Assembly (NCBI GenBank): GCA_021464245.1
Contig: JADCRB010000027.1
Coordinates: 1,276,736-1,340,735, forward strand
Direction: 5' to 3'
From: Carallia brachiata
Lineage: Eukaryota > Streptophyta > Magnoliopsida > Malpighiales > Rhizophoraceae
Length of the DNA stretch: 64,000 bases
Positions 49,991-60,135 of the stretch are shown one piece after another. Within the stretch, counting starts at the first letter, position 1. Every line of letters begins with the position of its first letter. The notes under the pieces were generated by a model that saw only the letters and a program-made list of their open reading frames with translations, ran no database searches and had not been told where the DNA came from. Position numbers and translations under genes: made by a program.

Positions 49991-50989
49991 ACACCTATTA
50001 CATACGTAGAATAATGTGCTTGAGTTCAATAAATGGTTTGGAATCAATTTTTTTTTTTTAGGGATGCATAAAACTTTTCTTGTCGTTTTGTTTTAAACAA
50101 CCAAACTTATTTCTCAACATATTCCACTTAGTAGTATGAAAAATTGGATAATAAGGTGGTTATATAGGCAACAATTTTTGAATAAATAGATAATAGCTCT
50201 TCATCAAGACTACAGAGCAAAAATGAGGAGCTCTGAATTACCAGGTTGTTGCAAAAGACAATGAATTAGTATGTTCCCTTCAAGAACAAAAGTCACCCTC
50301 TCATGCAAAATCCCAATACACCCAATTCCAGACAATTGCCAAAAAGCACAAATCAGAAAACACAATATTTGGTTCAACCACACATTCATAATTCCAAATA
50401 CCTGGATTTGTTATAATTCCTCTTGTGATACTCCAACCGCCCCATGAATTGGTTATTCCTAAACGAGTCATGAAAGGTGTATGACATCAAGTTGATTTAG
50501 AAAGTCCTTGTGCGATGACCCTTTGCCCTGCCACAAAAAATGGCATTCATTGGGTATTGGAAGTTTGTAATCCCACATTGATTGAAGATATAAAGAGAAA
50601 ATGAAATATAAGTTTCGAAAAAGTTATATGGCCATATAACTTAGTGGCTAAACATTTTTTAGATTTATATTTTGTGAAACAAAAGGTATATTTTATACAA
50701 CCATAATAATAATAAGTGATACGAAATAATATTATTATTTTTTATTCATAATTTTTAGTTGCGGTTACATAAAATATGCTTGCTGTTACGCAAATTAAGT
50801 GGCGTTTGTATGCAATTTGGCTACCAATGTCTGGCCATGTAACAATTTCCTATAAGTTTAAGGATAAGTTGGTCAAGATAACTCGAGTCATTTTAACAAA
50901 ACAGCGAATCCATTGATTGAAATTAAAAATAAAATTTAAATAAATTTGACCGAACACTCTTCTACCGTAATTACCCATACTACAGAAAT
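49991..50989. other. Intergenic
   Basis: No gene seen. Contains GGTATTGGAAGTTTGTAATCCCACATTGAT-like retroelement-type sequence near 50555 but no bounded element. Confidence 0.35.
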
Positions 50990-52128
50990 CAACATTGGGA
51001 TGGGGTATTCATCTCTTAATGATCTTGCTGGGTACAAACTTTGAGATAGAATTGCTGACTCAGGTACTGCCAAGTTTAGTTTTCAGTTTTGAAGTTCCAC
51101 ATTCCCACATTGTCCAATGTCATGTAAATTGCAGTCCATGACTTGGGGTACATCTGCATTCACAACCCCAAATATATTTTGGATACTTTAGTTGTGCAGT
51201 AGGCCACTGCAACTCACAAGTTGTAGCAGTCTTTACTTGCAGGTGTCCATTCTCCTCCATCTATCCTCTTTTATCTCACAAAACTGTCAACATTTTGAAA
51301 ATGTATCAAAAAACATGTAATATGAAACTACAGTGCCAAGAACTATAAGCTTACGCCACTACAAAGAAGGAATGGCCATAAATTTGCCATGATTGCATGG
51401 TGTCCTCCTAATTCAAAAAAATGATCTCGACGAATTCACGGTAGTTAGCTACACCACTGAAGTCTGGAGGCAATCATTTCCATTGTTGGGGCTGGTAGGG
51501 ATACTTCCAAGGTTGAAAACTCCAAAAATGTTGAAGTAGTTTGCAAATTTTAAGGGCGTGTCTGCAGGCACAAAGGAAACATTATTTACAGCATGCCTCT
51601 GCTTGCTATTGATAATAAAAGAAGAGTTCACAAGGATTATTGTGTGACTGGTCTTGATCAACCCATAGTGGTAAGAGCCTTAAGGATTTGGCCTTGGCCC
51701 ACTGGCAGTGAGATTCTGTCTGGTTTGGAAAACATCACACAATGAGATAGGTACAGCCCAAGACATGTAGTAAAAAAAAGTACCTTATAGATGTACCTTG
51801 GTTGAGCGACCAAGCAATCTCAGTAGTGGGTCCAGTCGAGATGGGACCAAAAACTCCTTTATCCGAATTGTTATAATAAAGAGTGGCGGTTTTGGTGAGC
51901 ACACAAATGGTAAGCATGAAAAAATGACAATGTAGTAATCTTGTGCCAGTTGATCAGGTGTGACCAAGAAAGAATATGATTGTCCAATGTGGATGTCAAG
52001 GTCACAGTAGGTGTTCTGTATTGTATAAGATCCTTCTACTTCCACCAGTTTCATCTTATGCCCCTAAATTCTAGAATTAATCAATGTTGCAATGCCCATA
52101 TTTGATATCTTGAATCTATAAATCCTAC
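50990..52128 (-). pseudogene. SKU5-similar / L-ascorbate-oxidase-like gene relic
   Basis: Minus-strand exon-like sequence with family order kept. After a splice acceptor at 52129 come YRFKISNMGIATLINSRI, a stop codon, then GHKMKLVEVEGSYTIQNTY, DQLAQDYYIVI, HTIILVNSS, RHAVNNVSFVPADTPLKFAN and finally YPKSWTAIYMTLDNVGMWNF plus QQFYLKV. Plant SKS proteins are wall- or membrane-linked multicopper-oxidase-like glycoproteins. Several stops and frameshifts are present and the upstream exons are missing. It is divergent to the RG-lyase relic that starts at 52959. Confidence 0.85.
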
Positions 52129-52958
52129 CTGCAAATAGATATTATAAAAAAGAATAGGCATAGTCAAAGATACGAATATAAAAAAAAATATTAAACCAAA
52201 TTACATTGAGATTAATTTGATGAGAGTAGCCCTCAATAAGAATAGCTTGCCCCTTGTTGTGTCCATTCTTATGTTCCCTCATAAGTTGGAGGCATTTACT
52301 ATTCTTTATAAATCTCCTAATTTTAACATAAATAGTCCTATTTTCATATAAAAATGTGAGAGCAAAAATGCAAAAACTTTGTGAGAGTATTTTTAATCCT
52401 ATTAAATGCTTGCCAAGGATTATTATGCCCATATAAGAAGTAAACTTTGTGAGCATATCTTTAGTCCTACTTAACGCCTTCCCAGAGGTTCGAATCCATA
52501 ATATATGACAACAAATGAAAATAGGTCATATAATTGACGACAATATAAAAAAAAGAAAGTAGTAAAATACAAAAAAGGGTGTCCACGAGATTTTGTAAGG
52601 AATTTAAAATGCATTATATAATTTCAAAGAATGAGAATCGATGCAAAATGATCAACTTGTTGATAGAATAAAATGGTGACAAAAAAATAAGTCTAATTGA
52701 TGTTAACATGAACACTGCTATTTGTACAAATGAGCTAAAGGATAAAACAACTACTGAATCGAAACATATGTCTACTAAAATGTAGAGTTTTGGTTTATGG
52801 TATAATCCAAGCTGGCTCTCATAGTAATCAACGATCATTGTTGTCTTGTAATTATCTACCGACAAGCAGAACACTTTTAGATTTAGATGTTAGAGATAAA
52901 AGAAAGGAAGAACTTTTGTTTTTATTGGATAAACAAAGTTTTTAGGAAAAACTATGTT

Positions 52959-53925
52959 ATGGCCAGGAAGAATATCACCCTAATCACTCAAGTTCATATA
53001 TGAGTCTATTCCCCCACAAATCTCTCTCTCCCTCCCCCCCCCCCTTTTTGTTTTTTTTTTTTAGTCCATCGAAGTTGGTAGCCTAACAGTAAGGGAAAGG
53101 ATGGCCAGTGCCAAATCTAAGGTTGTTGGAGGTAGCGCCTTTCAACCATCCAAGTAGAGCTCAATGCTCTCTCTTCCCCTTTATCTGTTTGTGTGTGTGT
53201 GTGTGTGTGTGTGTACACATAGCTATATCTAACGCATATATACATAATTGCTGATATTCTGGTGCAGGTTATATTGGACAATGGTTTGGCAAGGCTCAAA
53301 ATTCTAAGGCCACGAGGGTACCTAATTAGTATTAAATATGGAAGAATGAACAACATTCTTGACCTTTAAGCGAATCTAATAGTGGGTAATTGTCAAATGT
53401 ATCTGAACATTTTTTTGATAATCTGTACCACGATCAAATGTGTGCACAGTTATTGGCCTTCTACTGACTACTAATGCTATTGTTTATGTATGATGTGCAA
53501 ATTTTGGGATATCAACTGCAGTTGGCCAGGGGGCCAAAACACATATCAAATGTAAATATGATGATTGCAGCTGTGATACTTTACATTCTTTGTTCTTGAG
53601 TGAATCATTATTTTTATATGCTTACATCAAACACAATTCTTTTGACCGATATAGACTGAATGGACTGAATTTAAAGTCATTTACATAAGCAAGGATCATT
53701 TAGAGGTTTCTTTTAGGAGTACTTATGATCTCTATGCTCAAGGCAACAAGTTGCCACTCAATGCTAACATAAGGTCTTGTATTCACACAATGATTTTTTT
53801 TTTTGTTACCCCTTTAAAATTTTCTTTAGTGTTTTTGAAAGTTGTCTTATTTCTTGTATGTTTCATGGTGTTTTAGGTACATATTGAGAAGTGGTGTTTC
53901 AAGATTCTACTACTACACTATCTTT
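52959..53925 (+). pseudogene. Rhamnogalacturonate lyase pseudogene, 3'-truncated
   Basis: Exon-by-exon copy of the 60136 gene. Exon 1 (ATG 52959) reads MARKNITLITQ and then shifts frame through loss of one G. Exon 2 reads VILDNGLARLKILRPRGYLI and ends in a stop (GACCTTTAAGC). Exon 3 and exon 4 (ISKDHLEVSFRSTYDLYAQG) are recognisable. Exon 5 breaks after YILRSGVSRFYYY. Multiple lesions make it non-functional. Confidence 0.9.
53188..53214. repeat. (GT)n microsatellite
   Basis: About 13 GT units in intron 1 of the lyase pseudogene. The shorter (GT)n at 60354-60372 is in the equivalent intron of the second copy. Confidence 0.9.
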
Positions 53926-54560
53926 CATAGTGTAGGAGCTATTTTTTGAAGCATGTAGATTAACAAAGAAGGCATATTTAAAGACTTGAATTCGAGCACT
54001 AAGGTTACCTAAGTTGGTTAGAGGCGCATACCTCTAACTCTCGGGTTTAGGGTTTTAACCTCAGACTTGGCGCTCACTTCTCCCTTCACTAAGGTTACCT
54101 CAGTTGGTTAGAAGTGCATACCTCTAACTCTCGGACCCCAGACTTGGTGCTCACTTCTCCCTTCCCCTTACTATTGGATACCAGCTCTAATGGGATTAAA
54201 AAAAAAAAAAACTTGAATTCGACAAGATTTCAGGATCTTGATATTTGTCCTGTAGGTCATTTTGCATATGGGATCAAAAAAGTTGTAAAAAGCCTTTTTA
54301 GAGGAAATATGAGTAAAGGATACTTAAAAGATGAACTCATACCATCAAATTTCTATTGTATTGGAGGCACAAGTGATCTTAAACTAAGCCAAGGATACTT
54401 AAGATATTAACTCATAACATCAAATTTCTATTGGATTGGAGGCACAAGTGACCTTAATCTACGAGAACCAGGTTTATTCTATTTGGCTATACCTAGATTA
54501 CAAAAAAACCCACGAACTGCTAACTACAAAGCCATATTAAGAAACTCTATCATGTTTATG
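53926..54560 (-). repeat. LTR 5' piece and repeat block, copy D, split by a SINE
   Basis: In inverse, 54560-54240 matches 38930-39190. It continues as GTCGAATTCAAGT and, after the SINE at 53996-54210, as TCGAATTCAAGTCTTTAAAT, CTACATGCTTCAAAA and so on, matching the first part of LTR copy A (36310-36375). An ~80-bp direct repeat (CTTGTGCCTCCAAT...) lies within 54310-54460. Confidence 0.55.
53996..54210 (+). mobile_element. Dimeric SINE, 215 bp, with 12-bp target duplication
   Basis: ACTTGAATTCGA lies at 53984-53995 and 54211-54222. The element is two tandem tRNA-like units: CACTAAGGTTACCTAAGTTG at 53998 and CACTAAGGTTACCTCAGTTG about 92 bp later. Both continue with GTTAGA(G/A)G(C/T)GCATACCTCTAA and CTTGG(C/T)GCTCACTTCTCCCT. 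A poly(A) tail (~14 A) closes it. The element is nested inside older LTR-related sequence. Confidence 0.88.
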
Positions 54561-54802
54561 CAACAACGCTCGCATGATTTTGTAATTTTGTTTTTCAAAT
54601 CAAATTAATGCATGGTAACAGACATTTCCATCGTCTAATTAGATGACTAATTGCTGCTCGTGACACTACACAATCTCAGACAGAAACATTGCCTTTTCCC
54701 TTTTCTTTTCTAATTCTTTCTTTGCTAATGTACTGTTTGTTCTCTTTTTCTCCTTATTTATATTCTAACTAATTGATCTTGCTAATGGATTTCATATAAT
54801 TA

Positions 54803-54872
54803 GCTGGAGTAGCTCAATTAGAGCTTGCGGTTGTTAACCACAAGGTCAAAGGTTCAAGCCCTTCCTCTAGCA
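54803..54872 (+). tRNA. tRNA-Asn(GTT)-like sequence, probably degenerate
   Basis: GCTGGAGTAGCTCAATTAGA (start), GGTTGTTAACCACAAGGTC (anticodon arm with GTT) and AGGTTCAAGCCC (T loop) follow plant nuclear tRNA-Asn. The acceptor stem pairs over seven positions (GCTGGAG with CTCTAGC, one G-T). The D loop is 3-4 nt short, one anticodon-stem pair (C-A) and one T-stem pair (A-C) are broken. It is therefore more likely a pseudo-tRNA or tRNA-derived relic than an active gene. Confidence 0.55.
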
Positions 54873-54897
54873 TATTGCTTTCTATTTTTCACCAGAA

Positions 54898-55029
54898 ACT
54901 CTTAAACAACTAGGGAAGCTCATAGTAAATGAACTAAGGACACTCTTAAGCAACTGGGGAAGCTCATAGTAAATGAACTAAGGACACTCTTAAGTAACAA
55001 GGGAAGCTCATAGTGAATGAACTAAGGAC
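54898..55029. repeat. Three tandem 44-bp units
   Basis: Units at 54898-54941, 54942-54985 and 54986-55029 read ACTCTTAA(A/G)(C/T)AAC followed by GGAAGCTCATAGT(A/G)AATG and AACTAAGGAC, with few differences. A second small repeat (AGATTATATGTCAATTA twice) follows at 55060-55095. Confidence 0.9.
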
Positions 55030-55378
55030 ATGCATCAAAAAGATTATATGTCAATTACTGGGAACAAGCATCAGAAAGATTATATGTCAATTAAGCTTTG
55101 AAAGTAGTAGGAAATATTGAAATTTTGTATCTTTATCCACTTTTATTGTTGGCCTTTTTCAATTCTGATTTTTTTCTCTTTCTTTTTTAATATTTTTATA
55201 GGATGCACTATATGAACAAACAAGATGTATAGTTACTAGGATGCAAAAGCTTGAAATAAATGAGTAAGAAGAAAAAAGCTTAATATGTTATTAGTTATAC
55301 AAAACGTGTAAGAGGCTTGGGTGAATCTCTTGGATTGTTGGATTGATTGGGTTGTAACAAAAGAGAAGATAAATGAGG

Positions 55379-55386
55379 TATTTATA
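55379..55386 (-). promoter_or_regulatory. TATA box of LTR copy C
   Basis: Reads TATAAATA on the minus strand inside GACTATAAATACCTC. The same sequence context holds the TATA box of copy A. Confidence 0.6.
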
Positions 55387-55450
55387 GTCTTTCACCTCCT
55401 CAACCAATGGTTAGGATTATTCCAATCCAATAACTTATACTATCTTACTT

Positions 55451-55463
55451 GAACATTCTAGAA
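55451..55463 (-). promoter_or_regulatory. Heat-shock-element-like motif 1
   Basis: GAACATTCTAGAA is a perfect GAAnnTTCnnGAA three-unit heat-shock element core, about 65 bp upstream of the LTR TATA box in transcription direction. Confidence 0.6.
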
Positions 55464-55510
55464 CAACCCACAAAAACTTAAAAATATCTTCTGCATTCTC
55501 ATTCTTACTA

Positions 55511-55523
55511 GAATATTCTAGAA
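55511..55523 (-). promoter_or_regulatory. Heat-shock-element-like motif 2
   Basis: GAATATTCTAGAA is a second perfect GAAnnTTCnnGAA core, 60 bp from motif 1 and about 125 bp upstream of the TATA box. Confidence 0.6.
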
Positions 55524-55865
55524 GAGTCTAAACATTTCCAAGATGTCTAGGATATTCTTCAATATTCTAGAGACTTCTTGAGTATTTTAGGACTTTTCGA
55601 CGCATTTTGGAGACTTTTAAAACATTCTGGAACCTTCCAAAGTATTCTAAATTATTTTGAAATATTCTAAATCTAACTTTTCTTAGTGTCGAAAATACCT
55701 TTTAAAACATATAGAATAATATAAAAGCAATATTCAAAGACTTAATTTGACATACTTTCAACATGTTGATATGTGTGTTGTAGGTCATATTTCTTGTAAA
55801 TTTTATCAAGTCACCTACATTTCCTATTATATAAATATAAATTATACCACCAAACAAGACAAAAT

Positions 55866-56752
55866 ATATTATATTATTATAAAGCTTTTTTATCGTACGC
55901 TAGCCTTTACTAACGTACGCTGAGAGCTCGCATGCCGTTGGGGGCTCAGGTGGTTTTTGATTGGTTTTGTCGGCCATTGGTGGCAGTTTTTGTGCTCTTC
56001 TATGCGCTTAGCGCTCATTGGTGGTCTTTCAAGTGTGGTTTTGATTGCTTTTCTTGTTGCTGTTATTGTGTTCTGCCTTTATTGCGCGTCCCTTATGTTC
56101 TATGATATGTCCTCTGCCTCTCTGCTGGAGCCGATTTTGGCAGGGTAGGTAGGGAATATCATATCCTTTTGCCAGTCGCTGGATCTCAGTGGTCTCTGGG
56201 CACCTTGTATAGTAGATTTATGGTGGAGTCTCGCGCCTTGGCTATCGTTTGGTCACTGGTCTCTCCCTTTGGCTTCTAGTCATGTCCTTTCCTTCAATCT
56301 CTCGATCCTTTGAAGCGGTGGTAGATTGCGCCTCTTAGTTGTGTTTAGGCAAACCTGGCTTGCGGTCGGCTATGGCCAGTGTCATGCTGCCGTCGGCTCG
56401 TTGTGGCTTGTCTCGCTATTATCCCGGCTGTGCCGAGGGATTGCTGTCTTGGTGTGGTGCGGGTCTAGAATTCTCTGAGTTCCAAACCTTTCCTTGCTAG
56501 GCTTTGGCCCTATTTCCTTTTTATGGGAACTTAGAGGCTCGGGCTAAGCTTCCTCATGGGTCTGCATGGAGGTTGTATTGGACTAGTTCGTGGTTTGTTT
56601 GTGGTGGGATTAGTTGGGATGGTTTATGGTGGCCTGTTTTGTATCCATGTATATAGGCTATGTTGGGGCGTGTTGTGAGCTCTGTTATGGGCTGGCCCTT
56701 TATACATGTGCTTTCACTATTTAATTTATGGTTTTTTCTTTCTGTTAAAAAA
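55866..56752 (+). mobile_element. Retroposed LINE-like 3' end with target duplication
   Basis: AAGACAAAAT lies at 55856-55865 and 56753-56762. The insert ends CTTTCTGTTAAAAAAAA, a poly(A) tail. It is G/T-rich and clearly different in composition from its surroundings, like the 3'UTR of plant L1 elements. A 63-codon frame (55957-56148) at its start is not recognised. Confidence 0.7.
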
Positions 56753-56910
56753 AAGACAAAATCATATATCAATTTTATAAAGGAAAATTTAGCCCCTGAT
56801 TGGATAGTAAGATTTTGGTTGAAAAGAAAGAGATTAGAAAAGAAATTTGTGAGAAAGAAAAGTGAATGGATCCGTTATTTGGATAAATGGAAAAACATGA
56901 GGATAATGGG

Positions 56911-57315
56911 ATAAAAAGTGAAATGATTTTAGTTAGATTATTAAATGACCAAATTATCCCTATTATTAGTTGGCTGAGATAATGGGGTAGGGTATTTAGG
57001 TAATTTCTTCTTGTTTTTTTTTCTAATTCCTGTACTTTTTTTTTCAAAATTTTATATTGGATAATACGGTACTGGTACTTTGCAGCCTTCCATGCTTTTT
57101 CCTTCCATGAGAAAGAAAATGAATAAAAAGTGAAATGATTTTAGTTAGATTGTTAAATGACCAAATTGTCTCTATTATTAGCTGGGTGAGATAATGGGTT
57201 AGGGTATTTAGGTAATTTCTTCTTGTTTTTTTTTCTAATTCCTGTACTTTTTTCTTCAAAATTTTATATTGGATAGTACCGTACTGGTACTTTGCAGCCT
57301 TCCATGCTTTTTCAT
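56911..57315. repeat. ~210-bp tandem duplication
   Basis: ATAAAAAGTGAAATGATTTT to TGCAGCCTTCCATGCTTTTT occurs twice, starting at about 56911 and 57123, with roughly 95% identity by eye. The reverse-strand frames starting MKKKVQELEKKTRR in both units are artefacts of the duplication. Confidence 0.9.
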
Positions 57316-58131
57316 TTCATTTTTCTCAACCAGCAGATTTTGCCTTGATCTACGTGTTTTCCTTTCTTTTTCGTTTCTTCTAGTTTGCCAATTAGAGTGT
57401 TAGAGAGAATTTCTCCTTAATTTATGTTAATTATTTATTATTATTTTATGAATAATATTATTCGAAGAAAATTTTATAATGATTAAAAAATTGTTATAAA
57501 TGATCATGAAAAAAAGGTAATTATATCTATTTAAATTAATGATTATGCTAATGAATCATCAATTACGGCACAATAAAATTATTAATGCAAAACGCTAGAA
57601 AAATTGTTAAACCATTAATTATTACCATATTCACTTACGACAAAATTTATTGCCTTTAATGAGAAAGAAATAGAATATTCTCCCACCATATGATGAAATG
57701 AATAATTAGTTACCGCAAAATAAAATTATTATTGCAAAACAGAAGGCAATGGTGGTGATTACACACGCAGTCTCTCTCTCTCTCTTATTGCTGATTTCCT
57801 TTACTTAATTGGAGTTTTTTTAATTATATAAATTTTAAAGTTATGACTGAGATATCTAAATATATAAATATCAAGTTATTCAATATAAAAATTTATTTTA
57901 AAATATTAACAAAAAAAATCTAAAAATCACAGCATGCCAACAAAATTGAGTATAAAAATATTACAACTCTCACAATACTGGGATATATACTTAGTATATT
58001 ATAAAGAGTAATGTTAAATATCTTAAAAATCGTGTCATGAAATATTTTAAAATATATAATTATAAAAATAATTATTAACTTATTTCTTTTTTTATTTGAC
58101 AGTATTAAAAAAATTAATAATTTTTTTTATA
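57316..58131. other. Intergenic, AT-rich
   Basis: Includes a short (CT)n run near 57771 and an imperfect repeat of CGGCACAATAAAATTATTA/CCGCAAAATAAAATTATTATT. No gene. Confidence 0.45.
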
Positions 58132-58141
58132 ATTATACATT

Positions 58142-58637
58142 GGGATCAATATTTTTAAAGTCCTAAACCTTTAGATTTTTTTACGTTTGAGTCCTAAACC
58201 TTTTTAACATTTCATTTGAGTTCTAAATCTTTTAACTTTTTACTATATCAGTCCTTTAAATTACGAAAAGTAGTCAATCTATTAATAAGTGACTTTAATT
58301 TAATAAAAATCATTTAAAAAAGCTTAAATACATGAGTTAAATATTTTTTTCATCAAAAAAATATGCATATTAAATATTTTTTTAATCAACAAATATACGA
58401 ATTAAATAGGCAACATGTATTTTTTTTATAAAAAAGACATTCAATTCATATATTAATCTTTTTAAATAATTTTTTGTAAAGTTAAAATTATTTTTAATAG
58501 ATTGATCACTTTTATTAAACAGAGGGACTAATTTGGTAGAAAATCAAAAAATTTAGGACTCAAATGAAATGTCAAAAAGGTTTAGAACTCAAACGTAAAA
58601 AAACCTAAAGATTTAGGACTAAAAAAAACCTTATCCC
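58142..58637. mobile_element. Intact 496-bp foldback MITE with 10-bp target duplication, copy 3
   Basis: Left end GGGATCAATATTTTTAAAGT and inverse right end GGGATAAGGTTTTTTTTAGT continue as inverted repeats (CCTAAACCTTTAGATTTTTT / CCTAAATCTTTAGGTTTTTT). ATTATACATT flanks both sides (58132-58141, 58638-58647) without a mismatch. The internal sequence matches 49481-49980. Confidence 0.9.
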
Positions 58638-58647
58638 ATTATACATT

Positions 58648-59389
58648 TTAAGATGACATTTCTGCCCCTACTGCGCTGTTTCCAATCTCGCGTGTATTTG
58701 TGCCAGCAAGGGCTAGGCCATCATTCACTATTTCACTTGGAACGGACAACGCACCTGGGCGACGGGATCATGTGGCTGATGTTATGACGATGTTAATTAT
58801 AATAAAATAATTTTTCATTTTTAAATTTTTTACAAAAATCATTAGATATATATGAGAATCAAGAAAATATTCAATTAAACAGATTAAAATATATATAAAA
58901 AGTGTAAAAATATCTTATTGCATTTTTTTTATCACTCATGCACATTGTACTCTAACTACTTGCTTATTTAGTTTGTGCTTACACACATTAAGTGAATTTT
59001 CTTTAAAAACATATAATTTTTTAATTCAGTTTGAGATCCATATATTGGTAGTCATATTTAGTATTTATGTTGTGACGAGTTTATTTATTTCTACAACAAG
59101 ACTTATAATTTTTGTAATAAAAAATAACGTGTTAATTTTTTATATCATATTTTATTAAGTTTGTTGCAAAATGAATAAAATTGTCACAATATGTATATCA
59201 AGTATAGTTATCAACGTATGGATCCTAAACTTTTTTCTTTTTCTTAAAAAAATATCATTTTATTTAAAATGACGTCACTCTGTATGGACACTGTTTCCCA
59301 ATAATAGGACTCTAGTTAGAATAACAATGTGTAGGAATCCATGCAAGCCCGTTAGAGTCCATACACCGTCTGATTAACCGTGACCAAAA
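58648..59389. other. Intergenic
   Basis: No gene or bounded repeat seen; lies between the MITE and the right duplication copy. Confidence 0.4.
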
Positions 59390-60135
59390 AAATGAAAATA
59401 TTAAACCAAATTGCATTTTGATGAATTTGATGAGAGCAGCCCTCAATAAGATTAGTGTGCCCCTAGTTGTATCCATTCTTATGTTTTCCCTTAATCTTTG
59501 AAGCATTCATTATTCTTAATAAATCTCCTAACTTTAACGTAAATAGTAGTAAATTTTTTTATTTATAAAAATAAGAGCAAAAATAGTACCTACAATCCTA
59601 CTAAGAAATATTACGCTAATTTAAGAAGCAAGCTCCGTAAGCACACCTGCGGTCTTAGTGAACACCTTAGGAGAGGTTTGAATCCATGATAACAAATAAA
59701 TATATATCATATAATTGACGGCAATGCGCAAAAAAAAAGAAAGTAGGAAAATACAAAAAGGGGCATCCAAGACATTGTGTGAGGAATTTAAAATGCCGTA
59801 TATAATTTGAGAGAATAAGAATGGACGCATAATGATCAACTTGTTGATAGAATAAAAGGGGGACAAAAAATAAGTCTAATTGATGTTAACATGAATTCCG
59901 TTATTTGTACAAATGAGCTATAAGATAGGACAACTGCTGAATCGAAACATTATACTTGATAAAATATGCAGGGTTTGGTTTATGGTACAATCCAAAGGTG
60001 GCTTTCATGGTAATCAACGATCAATTGTTGTCTTGTTAATTACCTACCAGCAAAAGACTTTCTGATGTTTGACAGAAAAGAAAGCAAGAACTTTGTTTTT
60101 ATTGGATAAACAGAGTTCTAAAGAAGCATTCTGTT
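59390..60135 (+). promoter_or_regulatory. Upstream region of the RG-lyase gene, right duplication copy
   Basis: Parallel to 52190-52958 (TTAAACCAAATT, GCAGCCCTCAATAAGATTAG, GTAATCAACGATCA and more). Because it is the 5' flank in both copies it must contain the ancestral promoter. No convincing TATA box close to the ATG was identified. Confidence 0.5.

Larger units (their letters stand above)
52190..53925 (+). repeat. Segmental duplication, left copy
   Basis: Matches 59390-61075 in the same orientation, covering promoter, exons 1-4 and the start of exon 5 of the RG-lyase gene with their introns. Shared intronic details include the poly-C run (53034-53044; 60187-60201) and the (GT)n tract. The copy stops abruptly in exon 5 at about 53925, where LTR-related sequence begins. 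Confidence 0.85.
55140..55800 (-). repeat. LTR-like repeat with perfect HSE motifs, copy C
   Basis: Inverse homologue of 36180-36865 and the best-kept copy. On the minus strand a tract rich in AGAATATT-type motifs is followed by two perfect heat-shock-element cores, a TATA box and a leader with AATCAATCCAACAATCC. Ends are approximate; no target duplication was found. Confidence 0.65.

Noticed and set aside
53063..53140. tRNA-like sequence in intron 1 of the lyase copies (also 60238-60320)
   Set aside because: An A-box-like GGTAGCCTAACAGTAAGGG is present, but no convincing box B or stem pairing and no target duplication.
54898..55029. CRISPR-like array
   Set aside because: Units are contiguous with no unique spacers, and the genome is a plant.
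55957..56148. Hydrophobic 63-codon frame
   Set aside because: Lies in a G/T-rich LINE-like 3' end; hydrophobicity follows from composition.
56775..57259. Two similar MKKKVQELEKKTRR frames as a paralogous gene pair
   Set aside because: They result from a non-coding tandem duplication and have no other gene signals.
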